Below are positions 11,601 through 22,650 of a stretch of 64,000 nucleotides of DNA, piece by piece. The notes beneath the pieces were generated by a model. The model worked only from the letters and a program-made list of their open reading frames with translations, ran no database searches and was not told where the DNA came from. Numbering within the stretch: the first letter of the stretch is position 1; every line of letters starts with the position of its first letter. The position numbers and the translations under genes were made by a program. Source of the DNA: Loripinus fragilis (lineage: Eukaryota; Mollusca; Bivalvia; Lucinida; Lucinidae); contig OZ026515.1 of assembly GCA_964019695.1 (NCBI GenBank), positions 39,138,994 to 39,202,993 on the forward strand, read 5' to 3'.

Positions 11601-12850
11601 GTAACTCATAAGCACTAGAGAGGTCACAACATTTCTCCCATTATAAGTCTATGGGGATTTTTCCAAACGCTCAAGGGCAGGTAACTCATAAGTCCATGGT
11701 ATGATCCTACTGAATTTCTAATTCATCCGAGATATTATGGATATCCATGTTGGCTGCAAGAATGAAAAAGATCCAATCAAAAATGAACGAGCTAGAGTGG
11801 TCACAACATTATTCATTAATTTTTGACGCTCAAGGGGAGCTAACTCCGAAGTCAGTGATGATATCTTGCCTAAATTCAAACTCACCCGAGCTTTTAAGAT
11901 TGGTCTTGTTATCTGCAAGAATGAAGAAGATCCATTCAAAATTGAAAGCACTAGAGTGGTCACAACATTTCTCCCATTATAAGTCTATGGGGATTTTTCC
12001 AAACGCTCAAGGGCAGGTATCTCATAAGTCCCTGGTCAGATCCTCCTACATTTCGAACCCATCCGAGATATTATAGATTTCCTTGTTGCCTGCAAGAATG
12101 AAGAAGATCCAATGAAAATTGAAGGCGCTAGAGTGGTCACAACACTATTTGTTGATTTTTCTGACGCTCAAGGGCAGCTAACTCCGAAGTCAGTAAAGGA
12201 ATCTTGCCGAAATTCAAACATATCCAAGCTTTAATAGTTGTCCTTATTGTATGCAAGAATGAGGAAGATCCATTCAAAATTAAAAGCACTAGAGAGGTCA
12301 CAACATTTCTCCCATTATAAGTCTATGGGGATTTTTCAAAACGCTCAAGGGCAGCTAACTCATAAGTTCCTGGTCGGATCCTACTGAATTTCGATCCCAT
12401 TAGAGATATTATGAGTATCCATGTTGCCTGCAAGAATGAAAAAGATCCAATCAAAAATGAAGGAGCTAGAGTGGTCACAACACTATTCATTGATTTGTCA
12501 GACGCTAAATGGCAGCTAACTCCGAAGTCAGTGATGGAATCTTGCTAAAATTCAAACTCATCCAAGCCATAATGGTAGGGCTTGTTACCTGCAAGAATGA
12601 AGAAGATCCACCCAAAAATGACTGCACTAGAGCGGTCTCAATATTTCTCCCATTATAAGTCTATGGGGATTTTACCAGACGCTCAAAGGCAGCTAACTAA
12701 GTCCCTGGTTGGATCTTGCTGAATTTCGAACCCATTCAAGACGTTATGGTTGTTCTCGTTACAAGCAAGACTAAAGAAGATCCAATCAAAAATGAAGGAG
12801 CTAGAGTGGTCACAAGGTTTTCCCCATTATAACCCTATGGGAGCTATCTG
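8700..12850 (+). repeat. Tandem array of ~170-bp units (~24 copies)
   Basis: Each unit carries 'gcaagaatgaagaagatcca', 'gagtggtcacaaca', 'gctcaagggcagctaactc' and 'cattatccaagc'-like blocks in fixed order. Adjacent units differ by substitutions and short indels. Open frames inside it (9384-9602, 9716-9940, 10317-10685, 10808-11032, 11146-11370, 11747-12076 and others) encode the same peptide words repeatedly because they read the array; they are not genes. Confidence 0.92.
9380..12240 (+). repeat. 1430-bp higher-order repeat, two copies
   Basis: Blocks recur at a constant offset of 1430 bp. Frames at 9716, 10288 and 10317 reappear at 11146, 11718 and 11747 with nearly identical sequence. An internal doubling ('agcactagagaggtcacaac', 10180-10260) also appears in both copies (11610-11690). 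So about eight units were duplicated together after the array had already diversified. Confidence 0.9.
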
Positions 12851-13083
12851 TTGCCATGGAAACCAGAGTTCTGATCCGATCAGGCCCAAAACCTTATGCA
12901 GCCAATCCCCCACCCCAATGATGTTCCAGATGAAATTTGATTACGATCGGCCAGCTGGTCTCAGAGATATTCATGTTTGAAAGTGTGGACGCACGGACGG
13001 ACGCACGCACGGACGGACGCACGGACGCCGGCTCGAGTCCCATACTATAAGCTCACCCTGAGCCTTCGGCTCTGGTGAGCTAA

Positions 13084-14200
13084 AAATCGTGAGCCCGTAG
13101 CCCGTAGACACATCGCCGATTGACATCGTACGATCCCCGTACGGGCACCGCACGGTGATCGTGAGGACAACGCAGGGTTTTAGATTGTCATCTTGGCCCA
13201 AAAATGACCGTAGACTCTTGCGTAGTCGTAAGGAGCCCGCAAGGTAGCCGCACGATGCCTTTGCAGGGCCCATAAAATCGTACGGACATCGGACGGTCAT
13301 CCTGCGGTAACCCTAAGGCGATGACACGATGATCGTGCGGTCGCCTTACGACGTGTCAACAGTTTCCAGTCTGAGACTTATCTTTAGCTATTTGTTTCAT
13401 TTTAATATTTGTCTTCAGGCGATGTCTCTGATACCACCACTCAGTGTGACTCAATATGGACCCAGCTCAGTTTGCTGATGGAAGTAGTGTAGTCTAATCA
13501 GGGCCAGAAGAGTATGCTTCCATGATAAAATTGTCTGAAGTGCAATTCAAATATGCACTTATCGTGAAAAAAAAGTCCAGATATTTTTTTGTGATTTTTA
13601 ACTCTGGGATTTGAATTTGAGTATTACTCTTAAGGGCTAAAATATATGGGTCTCGTAGTGAGAACATGTGACTAGTTCGAGTATTGAAATTTGAATGAAT
13701 GAATGTTCTAGAAAATGTATTTTATTGAAAACGAATGGCAAATGTGCTAACCAGGCCAGGTGGAAGAAAGTGCATTCTGGTCAGTACCTTTGTTGTTTGC
13801 ATGCAACTTCATTTTTGCTTATGACGAAGATTTTATGTGTTGCTGGCCGTAGAGTGCCTTTGGATGATTAAACTGAATAAAACCATAATAAGCGTTTAGT
13901 CTACGCTGATGCAATTAAAGCATCTTTATATTTTCAATTAAAGTGATACTTTTCGAATTATAAAAGTGTACTATAAAAAGGGGATTGTAATATTTTGTGA
14001 CTTAGACTTGATGAAAACTGCGGACTTAGAAATTGACATTAAAATATACGCATACGTATCACGCTGTTCCATACCGTGGGACCATGTTCAACTAAAACAC
14101 TAGCCTCTTCATAGCACGATTTGTGACTTTTGACTTTGAAACACAGTTCAAATGGAATGCAAAAATGAACATGGATAGCAGTTTAAATCCATGCACATAA
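13084..14200. other. Interior of the Harbinger-like element, no gene recognised
   Basis: 13090-13350 is GC-richer and dense in CGTACG-like and CGTGCGG-like motifs on both strands. 13370-14200 is AT-rich with no open frame of note and no recognised repeat. 14210-14496 returns to the motif-rich composition and ends in the right terminal repeat. Confidence 0.5.
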
Positions 14201-14496
14201 TTACATGACAAGTGCACAGCGGGCGTACCGACACCTTGCGACTTCCGCAAGGTCATCGCACGGGCATCGTGCGATTTATATAGGGAGGTCGTGAAGATAA
14301 CACGATGATTGTACGATAACCTTGCGGTTGTCGTACGATATCTGCAAGGTCTCTGTCAGGTTTTGTCCTGGTTTGTCGCCGAAAGAAATCGTAAGGTGAT
14401 CGTAAGCACTGTAAACACATACGTCGTTGCTTATAGCCGTCTACGATGCCGAAAGAAATAAATCATACGACGACCGTGGCAAATGTAACCGAGGCA

Positions 14497-15180
14497 TTAG
14501 GAAGCCTCCAAGCGAGCAAAACATTTTTTGTGCTTTACCAACAGAATCTAGGGCGAAGATTTGGTACCAGTAAAATGCATTTAAGAACCCCAGTGGCTTA
14601 GGTTGCTGTCCAATCTAAGGTGATGCTTCTGTTGTTGTTGAATCATTGTTTATCATGTGACGTCGCGTCTGGGAGTGAAATAACGTCATGCAATAAAATC
14701 GATAACCCACTAGTGGTTTACAGATTTACGGGAAACGTTATGACGTCCATAACAAGGTTGCGTACATAATGACAAAATTATAACGTTTTGATGTCAGAAA
14801 TAAGACTTCAAAGTAATCTTAATGTCAATATCTAACATTCGTGCTCTTGTATTATTGAATTTATTAAACTCGTTGCGAGAGATAAAATGCTCAGCGGCCT
14901 TGAATTTATCTCTTTTCCCGAACTCGTTTAATAAAATCAATAAAACATGAGCATTCATGTTAGATCCTCTATATATTGTTACTTGCATTGTTGGGTTATG
15001 TGTGTGCTCCTTGCTTTGTATGCTTTCTTCTTTTGCAATAACATTGGTGGGAAAGGGAGAGCTGGTTCTTTTACTTTGTCTTTCCGATGTCTTGTGATTG
15101 TTATTGTTCTGTGGCTCTTCCTCGCAGTGCTGTGGGCTGGTCTGCAGCATGTGGTCAGTCTTTATTGTAAATTTTGAGTT
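14497..15180 (+). mobile_element. Right part of the interrupted Naiad 3' fragment
   Basis: It continues the copy broken at 8300: 'ggcgaagattt' and 'cccagtggctta' match 7830-7890, and 15090-15140 matches 8080-8130 ('ctgtggctcttcctcgc'). A foldback insertion (about 14655-14975) interrupts it. The fragment runs directly into the 41-bp minisatellite. Confidence 0.75.
14655..14975. mobile_element. Dispersed foldback element, second copy at 62460-62803
   Basis: The two copies share 'tctgggagtg', 'cagatttacgggaaacg' and 'taacattcgtgctcttgta' in the same order and orientation. The right half contains an imperfect palindrome around 14860-14945 in which 'ttattaaactcgttgcgagagataaa' reads back as 'tttatctc...aactcgtttaat'. 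No coding capacity is seen; the minus frame 14794-15150 crosses its border. Confidence 0.7.
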
Positions 15181-16790
15181 TGGATATTTGGGTTTCTCTC
15201 GTCAATCAATTTTGTACGTTGTTAAAGCCAATCAGTGTCACATGTTGGCACTTGGGTTACAATGGCCAATTAGTTGTTGTACGTATTGACACTGGTTCTC
15301 CTGACCAATGAGTTTTTGTACGTTTTGACACTTGAGTTTTCCTGGCCAATCGGTTTTTGTACGTTTTGACACATATGTTCTCCTGTCCAATCAGTTTTTG
15401 TACGTTTTGACACATGTGTTCTCCTGGCCAATCGTTTTTGTACGTTTTGACACTCGCGTTCTCCTGGCCAATCAGTTTTTGTACATTTTGCCACTTGGGT
15501 TTTCCCGGTCAATCGGTTTTTGTACGTTTTAACATATATGTTCTCCTGGCCAATCGTTTTTGTATGTTTTGCCACATGTGTTCACCTGGTCAATCAGTTT
15601 TTGTACGTTTTGCCACTTGGGTTTTTCTGGCCAATCATTTTTGTACGTTTAGACACATGTGCTCTCCTGGCCAATCATTTTTGTACGTTTTGACACGTGT
15701 GTTCTCCTGGCCAATCAGTTTTTGTACGTTTTGACACTTGGGTTTTCCTGGCCAGTCAGATTTTGTACGTTTTGCCACATGCTTTCTCCTGGCCAATCAG
15801 TTTTTGTACCTTTAAACACATGTGTCCTCCTGGCCAATAAGTTTTTGTACGTTTTGACACTTGTGTTCTCCTGACCAATTCGTTTTTTTACGCTTTGACA
15901 CTAGGGTACGCCTGGCCAATGAGTTTTTGAACGATTTGACACTTTGGTTATCCTGGCAAATGAGTTTTTGTACGTTTTGACACTTGGATTTTCCTGGCCA
16001 TTTGAGTTTTTGAACGTTTGGACACTTGGGTTCTCCTGGCCAATGAGTTTTTGTACGTTTTAACACATGGGTTCTCCTGACCAATGAGTTTTTGTACGTT
16101 TTAACACTTGAGTTCTCCTGGCGAATGAGTTTTTGTACGTTTTGACACTTGGATTTTCCTAGCCATTTGAGTTTTTGAACGTTTGGACACTTGGGTTCTC
16201 CTGGCCAATGAGTTTTTGTACGTTTTAACACATGGGTTCTCCTGACCAATGAGTTTTTGTACGTTTTAACACTTGAGTTCTCCTGGCGAATCAGTTTTTG
16301 TACGTTTTGACACTTGGGCTTTCCTGGCCAATCAGTTTTTGAACGTTTTGACACTTAGGTTCTCTTGGCCAATGAGTTTTGTACGTTTTGACACATGCCT
16401 TCTCCTGAACGATCAGTTTTTTTACGTTTTTGACACTATGGTTCTCCTGACCAATGAGTTATTGTCCGTTATGACACTTGCGTTCTCCTGGCCAATCAGT
16501 TTTGGAACGTTTTGACACTTGGGTTTTCCTTGCCAATCAGTTTTTGTACGTTTTGACACTTGCATTCTCCTAACCAATCAGTTTTTGTATGTTTTGACAC
16601 AAGTGTTCTCCTTGCCAATCAGTTTTTGTACGTTTTGACACTTGGGTTCTCCTGACCAATGAGATATTGTACGTTTTAAAACTTGGGTTTCCTGGCCAAT
16701 GAGTTTTTGTACGTTTTGACATATGTGTTCTCCTGGCCAATGAGTTTTTGCACGTTTTGACACTTTGGTTCTCCTGACCAATCAATTTTA
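15180..16790. repeat. 41-bp CCAAT-containing minisatellite (~38 copies)
   Basis: The unit contains 'cctggccaatcagtttttgt' followed by 'acgttttgacacttgggttct'. Copies vary at a few positions. Long open frames occur on both strands (for example 15812-16354 minus, 15414-15734 plus) because three units make 123 nt and the unit lacks stops in some frames. They spell the same peptide words repeatedly and are not genes. Confidence 0.93.
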
Positions 16791-17530
16791 ACAATCTAAT
16801 GAATACTCCATCAAACAGCCCAGTGATTTCTGAGTAAAGATGTTTAGATAGGTATGTGGCAATCCAAATGAGTGGCCTTGGATACAAGGTCAGAGGTCAG
16901 CTTGACATTTGGTACTTATATAAAACCGTGGTCTCATTATAGTTAAAGAAAAAAAAATAAACAGTTCAAGATTTTCTCCATTTAAATGCATTAGGAATCA
17001 TATTTGACCTTGCCATAAAGTAGGTCAAAGTCAACCTAGATTCATCATTTGTGCAAATCTGGTAGGGCCCACATCCCCAATGCTAGCTACCAAATCCCAA
17101 GGCCATTGGCCTTTTGGTTCCATTGAAGAGGATATTTTTAAAGGGTTTTTACCATATATGGGCATGGTGGCCATCTTAGTCATGTGACCAGTACAATTGG
17201 TATAAATTTTGGCAAACCTATCATAAGGAGTCTTTGTATGAAATTTGAGTTCAATTGGTCTAGTGGTTTCTGAGGAAACTATGTTTTAATGTGTTGATGG
17301 GACTCCAATATGAGCGACCTTGGCTTAAAAGTTAGAGGTCAACCATGACCTTTGAAACTTATTTATAAGCATTGTCTCATTAGTTTCAACATATCAAGTG
17401 AGAAAAATGACTTTGGCTTCAACAGTATTCAAAAAATCAACTTTGCAAAAAATTTCCCATTTAAATGCATTAGGAAGAAAATTTGACCTTGACCTTGAGG
17501 AGGTCAATGTCAACTTAGGATCATCATTTG

Positions 17531-17852
17531 TTTGTTTGTTTTTGTTGCTTTACGTCCCATGTCAACAGCTATGGTCATTGCGGGACGGCCAGTTCACTTA
17601 ACCTCACTTTTTCCTGGGCAGGCTTGAGCAAGCGGTTAACCAGTAATTTGTGCACATACTTTCGCTTGTAACTGACAACAACCCTTCTTGAATAAATCAG
17701 CGGAAGGGAGGAGAATGACCGTAGAAATTATTTCATGATCAATCTCCACGAAAGTATGGTACCGGGCCGGGATCGAACTTGCGACCCCTGGATCTGCAGT
17801 CAGACACGCATCTGTAGCCAGACACGTTACCGACTGCGCTACGCGGCCCGGT
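17531..17852 (-). mobile_element. Full-length tRNA-derived SINE
   Basis: On the minus strand the head starts at 17852. It has A box TAGCGCAGTCGG and B box GTTCGATCC within a near-complete tRNA fold (cggcccggta ... gggccgcgta arms). A 240-bp body follows, ending in an AAAC-type tail. The 14-bp target duplication aggatcatcatttg (17517-17530 and 17853-17866) is exact. The minus frame 17636-17908 is a shadow. Confidence 0.92.
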
Positions 17853-18364
17853 AGGATCATCATTTGAACAAACTTGGTAGGCCCCACATCCCGAATGCTA
17901 CATACCAAGTCCCAAGGTCATCGGCCTTCTGGTTCTGGAGAAGAGGGTTTTTAAAATATATGGGTGTGGCAGCCATCTTGTTCATGTGACAAAAACATTT
18001 TGCATTAATTTTGGCTAACTTATCATAAGGAGTCTTCAAATGAAATTTGAATTCAATTGGGCCAATGGTTTGTGAGAAAACTATGTTTTGATATATTGAT
18101 GGGACTCCATTATGAGTGACATAAGCTGAAAGGTCAAAGGTCAACCTTGACCTTTGGAACTTATTTATAGCCATTGTCTCATTAGGTTAAACATATCAAG
18201 TGAGAATTATGACAAAGGCTCCCACAGTTTTCAAAAAAATCAACTTTTCAGAAATTTTCCCATTTAAATGCATTAGGAAGCAAATTTGACGTTACGTAGG
18301 TCAAGTTCAACCTAGGATCACCATTTGAACAAACTTGGTAGGCCCCACATCCCCAATGCTACAT

Positions 18365-19502
18365 CAGGGTGCCCACTCTTAGTCTGAAATGAAATTCCCT
18401 GACTTTTCACTGACTTTTCCCTGACAAAAATTCATTTTTCCCTGACCATTTTACCGCGCTATCCCGCACGCCTCCTCCCCTTCCAGTCATCTGATACGCC
18501 CGCATTTTATAAACACTGACAAAAATCAAACTAAATCCTTAAAATGTATGAGTTTTACATCAGAAATATGTGCTTAAATCAAAAAGACACACAAAAGGAA
18601 GCAAGCGTGTCAGAAAAGAACATTACATAACTTTGTGTTGTGTAGGATATTTTGTTAATATGTTATACAGCTTACTCGAGCTGTTTGGGGAATTTTGCCA
18701 GGTGTAAATGGGAGCAAACAACCCCCAGGACATGGCCAATTTGGACCCCAGGGACATCGTTGGCAAGATTTATGTAGGGGATCACTAAATATTGCTACAT
18801 GTGCTTAATATATAAGCTGTGGGCCTCATGGTTTTAGAGTTGTTGTTTTTTTTCATTTATAGTCAACATAAGATAATGGCCCCCAGGGTGTGGCCTGTTT
18901 GGACCCCAGGGGCTTGATTGGCAGGAGACCACTAGATATTGCTTCAGATTAAATCAACAAGCTGTGGGGCTTATGGCTTCAGCCACTTCAGAGAAGATTT
19001 TTAAAGTTGTCCCATTATTAGTCTATGGGAGCTTTATGTTACCCATGGCAGCCTTTCACCTAGCTACCGTATGTGTTTTACATTAAATTTGATCAGAACT
19101 ATACTCCTTTGAATATGGAAGCAGACAACAACAACAGACCATCAATATACTCATTATCATATCTAACTTGAGACTTTAACTCAGGTGAGTTAAAACATTG
19201 TGACCAAAAATTAGGTTTTAGATTAGATTAACAGTTCATAGCCAAAAGATACATACTATTTATATATTAGAACAAATGGATTGCATATTATAATCACCCT
19301 AACACTATTAAAGTCATCATCTCATATTTGTTTGTTTAATTTTTGAGGGGTTAACCAAACATGATTTTAAAATTCCCTGACTTTTCCCTGACTTTTGAAG
19401 ATTTTCTAACTTCCCTGACCATTTTACAGAATTCCCTGACTTTTCCCTGACCTTGAAGAAAAACCAAATTTCCCTGACTTTTCCCTGACGGGTGGGCACC
19501 CT
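18365..19502. mobile_element. hAT-like element with TTCCCTGAC subterminal repeats
   Basis: The termini cagggtgcccac and gtgggcaccctt are inverted repeats. The host pearl-type sequence 'gctacat/acc' is interrupted here and tacat is present on both sides. Both subterminal zones contain repeated ttccctgactttt words (18390-18460 and 19370-19490). The middle contains unrelated repeat sequence ending 'caggtgagttaaaac' near 19195. The minus frame 19317-19499 reads the repeated words. Confidence 0.65.
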
Positions 19503-19782
19503 TTACATACCAAGTTCCAAGCTCATCGGCCTTCTGGTTCTGGAGGAGAAGATTTTTAAAGGGTTTTTACCATATATGTGCGTGGTGGCCATCTTGGTCA
19601 TGTGACCAGGACCATTTGAACAGACTTTCGTTCCCGGGTCCTAAGAAGTCTCCATATGAAATTTGAATTTAATTGGCCCAGTGGTTTCAGAGAAGATGTT
19701 TGAAATTGTTGACGGACGGACGTCGGAGTGACTGGTATACTATTAGCTCACCTATGAGCCTTCGGCTCAGGTGAGCTAAAAA

Positions 19783-20711
19783 TAGGCTTAATGAGCCTAA
19801 ACCGCTCACCTGAGCTGTTGACTTCATGGTTTCTGCAAAAATTTATATTTTTAAGAGTCTATGATTACAAATGGCCCCCAGGAATGGCGGTGGCCAACTG
19901 AACCCCAGTTATATGGTTGGCAGGATTAATACGTAGTGAATGGCTATGCACTATAGAAGCATTACAGGCTTTATGGTTTCAGAGAAGATTTTTAAAGTTT
20001 CTCCCCATTATAAGTCCATGGAAGCTAATGACACTGAGGGCATGGCCAATTCGGACCCCAGGGGCATGGTTGGTATGACTTATGTAGGGGACCACCCAAC
20101 ATTGCTATACTATAAACATTTAAGCTGTTGGCCTTGTGGTTAAATGTTTTCCCATTATATGAGAGCTACTGGTCCAAAGGGGTGTGACCAATTTTCACCC
20201 AATGGGCTTGATTGGCAGGATTTATACCCACTTACTTTTTTATGCAAGGGACCACTAGACATTGCTATATACTAATAAATATGTGTCACAGAGTCTAGGT
20301 ATATGTAACACACTTCTACTGCCTTGCGGTAGACGTGGAAGGTTGTTTGCCTGTAGATCCAGCGACCTGGGTTCGATTCCCAGCTACGGCAGATAAAATA
20401 TTTTCGCTCTACAACATATGTCAGCTGTGGGCCTCATAGTTTTAGAGAATATTTTAAAAGTTTTTCCCAATAAAAGTCAATGCAAGCTTTGAGTTCCCAA
20501 CATCCAATGGCAACCAGAGCTCCAATCCAATCAGCTCAGAACCCTTAAACAGCATTTCTCCCTACCTGATGATGTTTAACATGAAATTTGATCACATTCA
20601 GCCACCTGAGATTAGAGAAATGTGAATGGACGACAGATGGACAGATGAGGGATGCCGGACCATTGCCATAATAATATCTCCCTTGAGCCTTCAGCTCAGG
20701 TGAGCTACAAA
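19783..20711 (+). mobile_element. pearl/Helentron-like element, intact-looking ends
   Basis: It starts with hairpin taggct-taatg-agccta (19783-19799) then CGCTCACCTGAGC. It ends with hairpin gagc-cttca-gctc then AGGTGAGCTA. It lies directly behind the preceding pearl-type element, separated only by a few A. The core blocks contain 'ggcccccaggaatggc'-type sentences repeated about every 190 bp. Confidence 0.65.
20317..20392 (+). tRNA. tRNA-Tyr-like sequence (relic or SINE head)
   Basis: The loop CTGTAGATCC (anticodon GTA), the T-arm block CTGGGTTCGATTCCCAG and an A-box-like GCGGTAGACGTGG appear in tRNA order. The acceptor arms (tgccttg and tacggca) pair imperfectly and the D arm is poor. It sits within an insertion of about 120 bp in a pearl-type element. 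Likely a tRNA pseudogene or tRNA-derived insertion. Confidence 0.45.
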
Positions 20712-21000
20712 GGCAGCTGAGGTGGAAAGAGGTGCCAAACCTTCCATCTCTTAATGTTTAAAGCAATTTAGAGGTAATCGAAATGATTTAGCTTGTATCC
20801 AAAATGTTAAGAAAACTGCCCTAGCTACCGCATTTCCTGTTTCTTATCATTTGATATAAACTGAAAATTATAAAATTCCCTGACATTTCCATGACATTTT
20901 AACAAATATTAATTTTTCCCTGACACAACATAAAATTCCCTGACAATTCCCTGACCTTGAAAAAATTAAAAATTTCCCTGACATGTATGAACCCTGGGTT
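20712..21000. other. Unassigned, with a CCCTGAC-repeat relic
   Basis: 20870-20990 carries several ttccctgac words and resembles the subterminal zone of the element at 18365-19502. The rest shows nothing I recognise. Confidence 0.45.
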
Positions 21001-21415
21001 TGATACTAGCATTGAACTAGCCAATCAGTTTTTGTTATTTATATGTTTGAACTTAGGTTGTTCTGGCCGATCAGTTTTTTTTTTTTTGTTCTTTTGAGGT
21101 TTGACACTTGGGTTATCCTGGTCAATCAGTTTTTATTAGATTTGAGGTTTGATACCAGCATTGAATTAGCCAATCAGTTTTTGGTATCTATATATTTGAG
21201 CTTAGGTGGTTCTGGCCAAGCATTTTTTTTTTGTTTCTTTTGAGGTTTGACACTTGGGTTGTCCTGGCCAATTAGCTTGTTGTGAGGTCTGACACTCTCG
21301 TTGTCTTGGCCAATCAGTTTTTGTTAGTTTTGCGATTTGACAGTAGTGTTGTCCTGGCTAATACTTTTTGTTTGTTTTAAGGTCTGACAATTGGGTTGTC
21401 CTGGCCAGAGAAACA
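21000..21415 (+). repeat. Diverged relative of the CCAAT minisatellite
   Basis: Units of about 55-60 bp carry 'ggccaatcagtttttgtt' and 'ttgacacttgggttgtcct'. They are clearly related to the 41-bp units at 15180-16790 but longer and more diverged. About seven units are visible. Confidence 0.75.
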
Positions 21416-21584
21416 TACAAAATAAATAAACACCATTTAAATGCAATCTATAAATGTGTTACTATCAAAACAATTCACTAGGAATGCTTGCTTTTATTAT
21501 GCAATCAATACATAAGACCTATAGCAACTCCATACAAACCTTGCTCCCCACACACATATACACACTAAGGCATATGTAACCAGG

Positions 21585-21770
21585 CCTCCAGTTAACGGTG
21601 CTAAAATGAACATTATTTTTCTTCTTTCTCAACCAAAACATACTTTGTGGGTACTCAAAAGAACCGTCTCAATGAAATGGTTCTTTATAGTACCCAAAAT
21701 ATATGATTAAACGGACCACTAGGAAAATAAATGAAAATTTTAAGCTATTTTTTTTTTGCTTACCTGGCCC
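21585..21770. mobile_element. Small MITE-like repeat with central palindrome (family E)
   Basis: It contains 'tttctcaaccaaaacatac', 'gggtactcaaaagaaccg' and the mirror-type central palindrome around 'gtctcaatgaaatggtt'. Further copies lie at 22250-22430, 22445-22650, 27540-27640, 36860-36975, 39160-39310, 44265-44430 and 60590-60770. No coding capacity. Confidence 0.65.
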
Positions 21771-22249
21771 TATGTGTGATGAAATGACAAAACCATCCAA
21801 GTGACATTTGCACCCAGCAGACTCCGATCAACCTGGGATTCCACCAGGCCTGATAAATATCTCAAATACCAGGATTAAGAAACCATGAATGAGCCCTTAG
21901 ATACCCATTGAGTCCACAGAAAGGCTATGGTCTGGCAAGTTTGATGCCCAGGCTGATAGGAGTCTTTGATGGGTGCACATATCATTTGAGCCACGGCATG
22001 AGATTTCCAACAATGTGGCAATTTGTCAAGTGTAGACTCTGATGAGCCTGTGCAGCCTCCTAGTGAGCTTAGAAACTCCAAATGATGTTCAGTTAGTAGC
22101 TTAACATTCATAGAATACTCAAGCGACTAGCAAAGGCTCTGATCAGTCTGAGCATATGCGTAGGCTGGTCCGAGCCTTTGCTGGTCGCACATACCACATT
22201 GTTGGAAATCTCATGATGCGGCTCAATTATAATTTTGTTAGTTTCATTG

Positions 22250-22650
22250 TAAACTGACACAAATGTATTACAGGCCTATAGATAAGAGTGTAATTAAAAT
22301 TAATTTTCTTATTTCTCAACCGAAACATATGTTGTGGGTACTCAAAAGAACTGTCTCAGTGAGACAGTTCTTTTGAGCTCCCAAAACAAATATTTTAACT
22401 GACGGATAAGAAAATATTCACACTTTTATGCCCAAGGTTTTTGTCATCATAAACTGACACAAATGTATTCCAGGCCTATAGATAAGAGTGTGTAATTAAA
22501 ATTAACTTTCTTTTTTGTCAACCGAAACATATGTAGTGGGTACTCAAAAGAACCGTCTCAATAAGACGTTTCTTTTGAGCACCCAAAACAAATATTTAAA
22601 CTGACCAATAAGAAAATATTCATACTTTTATGCCCAAGTTTTTTGTTCAT
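22250..22650. mobile_element. Two adjacent family E MITE copies
   Basis: 22250-22430 and 22445-22650 repeat the same order of blocks with the palindrome 'gaactgtctcagtgagacagttc' type centre. They are head-to-tail. 21771-22249 between the copies holds other short repeats and no gene; the minus frame 21875-22111 is not recognisable. Confidence 0.65.

Larger units (their letters stand above)
8636..13083 (+). mobile_element. pearl/Helentron-like element with expanded tandem core
   Basis: The 5' end has the hairpin gccc-aat-gggc (8639-8649) followed by GCTCACCTG. The 3' end has an ACGG-type microsatellite (12985-13028), hairpin GAGCC-TTC-GGCTC (13060-13072), then GGTGAGCTAA. A terminal hairpin followed by a CTRR-type end and a tandem core is characteristic of Helentron-derived elements such as the bivalve pearl family. 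The core is expanded far beyond the few units usual for pearl elements. Confidence 0.7.
8301..14496. mobile_element. 6.2-kb Harbinger-like TIR element with TTA target duplication
   Basis: The left terminus tgcctcgattacatttgcc and right terminus ggcaaatgtaaccgaggca are inverted repeats matching at 18 of 19 bases. TTA is duplicated at 8298-8300 and 14497-14499. The uninterrupted sequence exists as a paralogue at 7760-7790. Original element sequence (8301-8425, 13090-13350, 14200-14496) is rich in CGTACG and ATCGTGCGG-like motifs. The rest is later insertions. No transposase is seen, so it is non-autonomous. TIR plus 3-bp TWA duplication is the PIF/Harbinger pattern. Confidence 0.82.
16790..19779 (+). 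mobile_element. pearl/Helentron-like element with ~550-bp tandem core
   Basis: Repeated blocks include 'ggtaggccccacatcccc', 'accaagtcccaaggtcat' and 'gccatcttggtcatgtgacc'. These recur every 500-600 bp and match 56400-58087. The 3' end has an ACGG run, hairpin GAGCC-TTC-GGCTC (19756-19768), then AGGTGAGCTAA. The 5' hairpin is absent, so the left end is truncated. A SINE (17531-17852) and a hAT-like element (18365-19502) are nested inside. Confidence 0.7.

Noticed and set aside
9384..12076. Repeated open frames sharing MKKIHSKLKALE-type words, which could look like a gene family
   Set aside because: They read a 170-bp tandem array in the same phase; starts and ends follow the repeat and both strands show such frames.
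15180..16790. CRISPR-like array
   Set aside because: Units are contiguous tandem copies with no unique spacers, in a eukaryotic genome.
15270..16887. Long open frames on both strands
   Set aside because: They are produced by the 41-bp minisatellite (three units are 123 nt); the peptide is a simple repeat on either strand.
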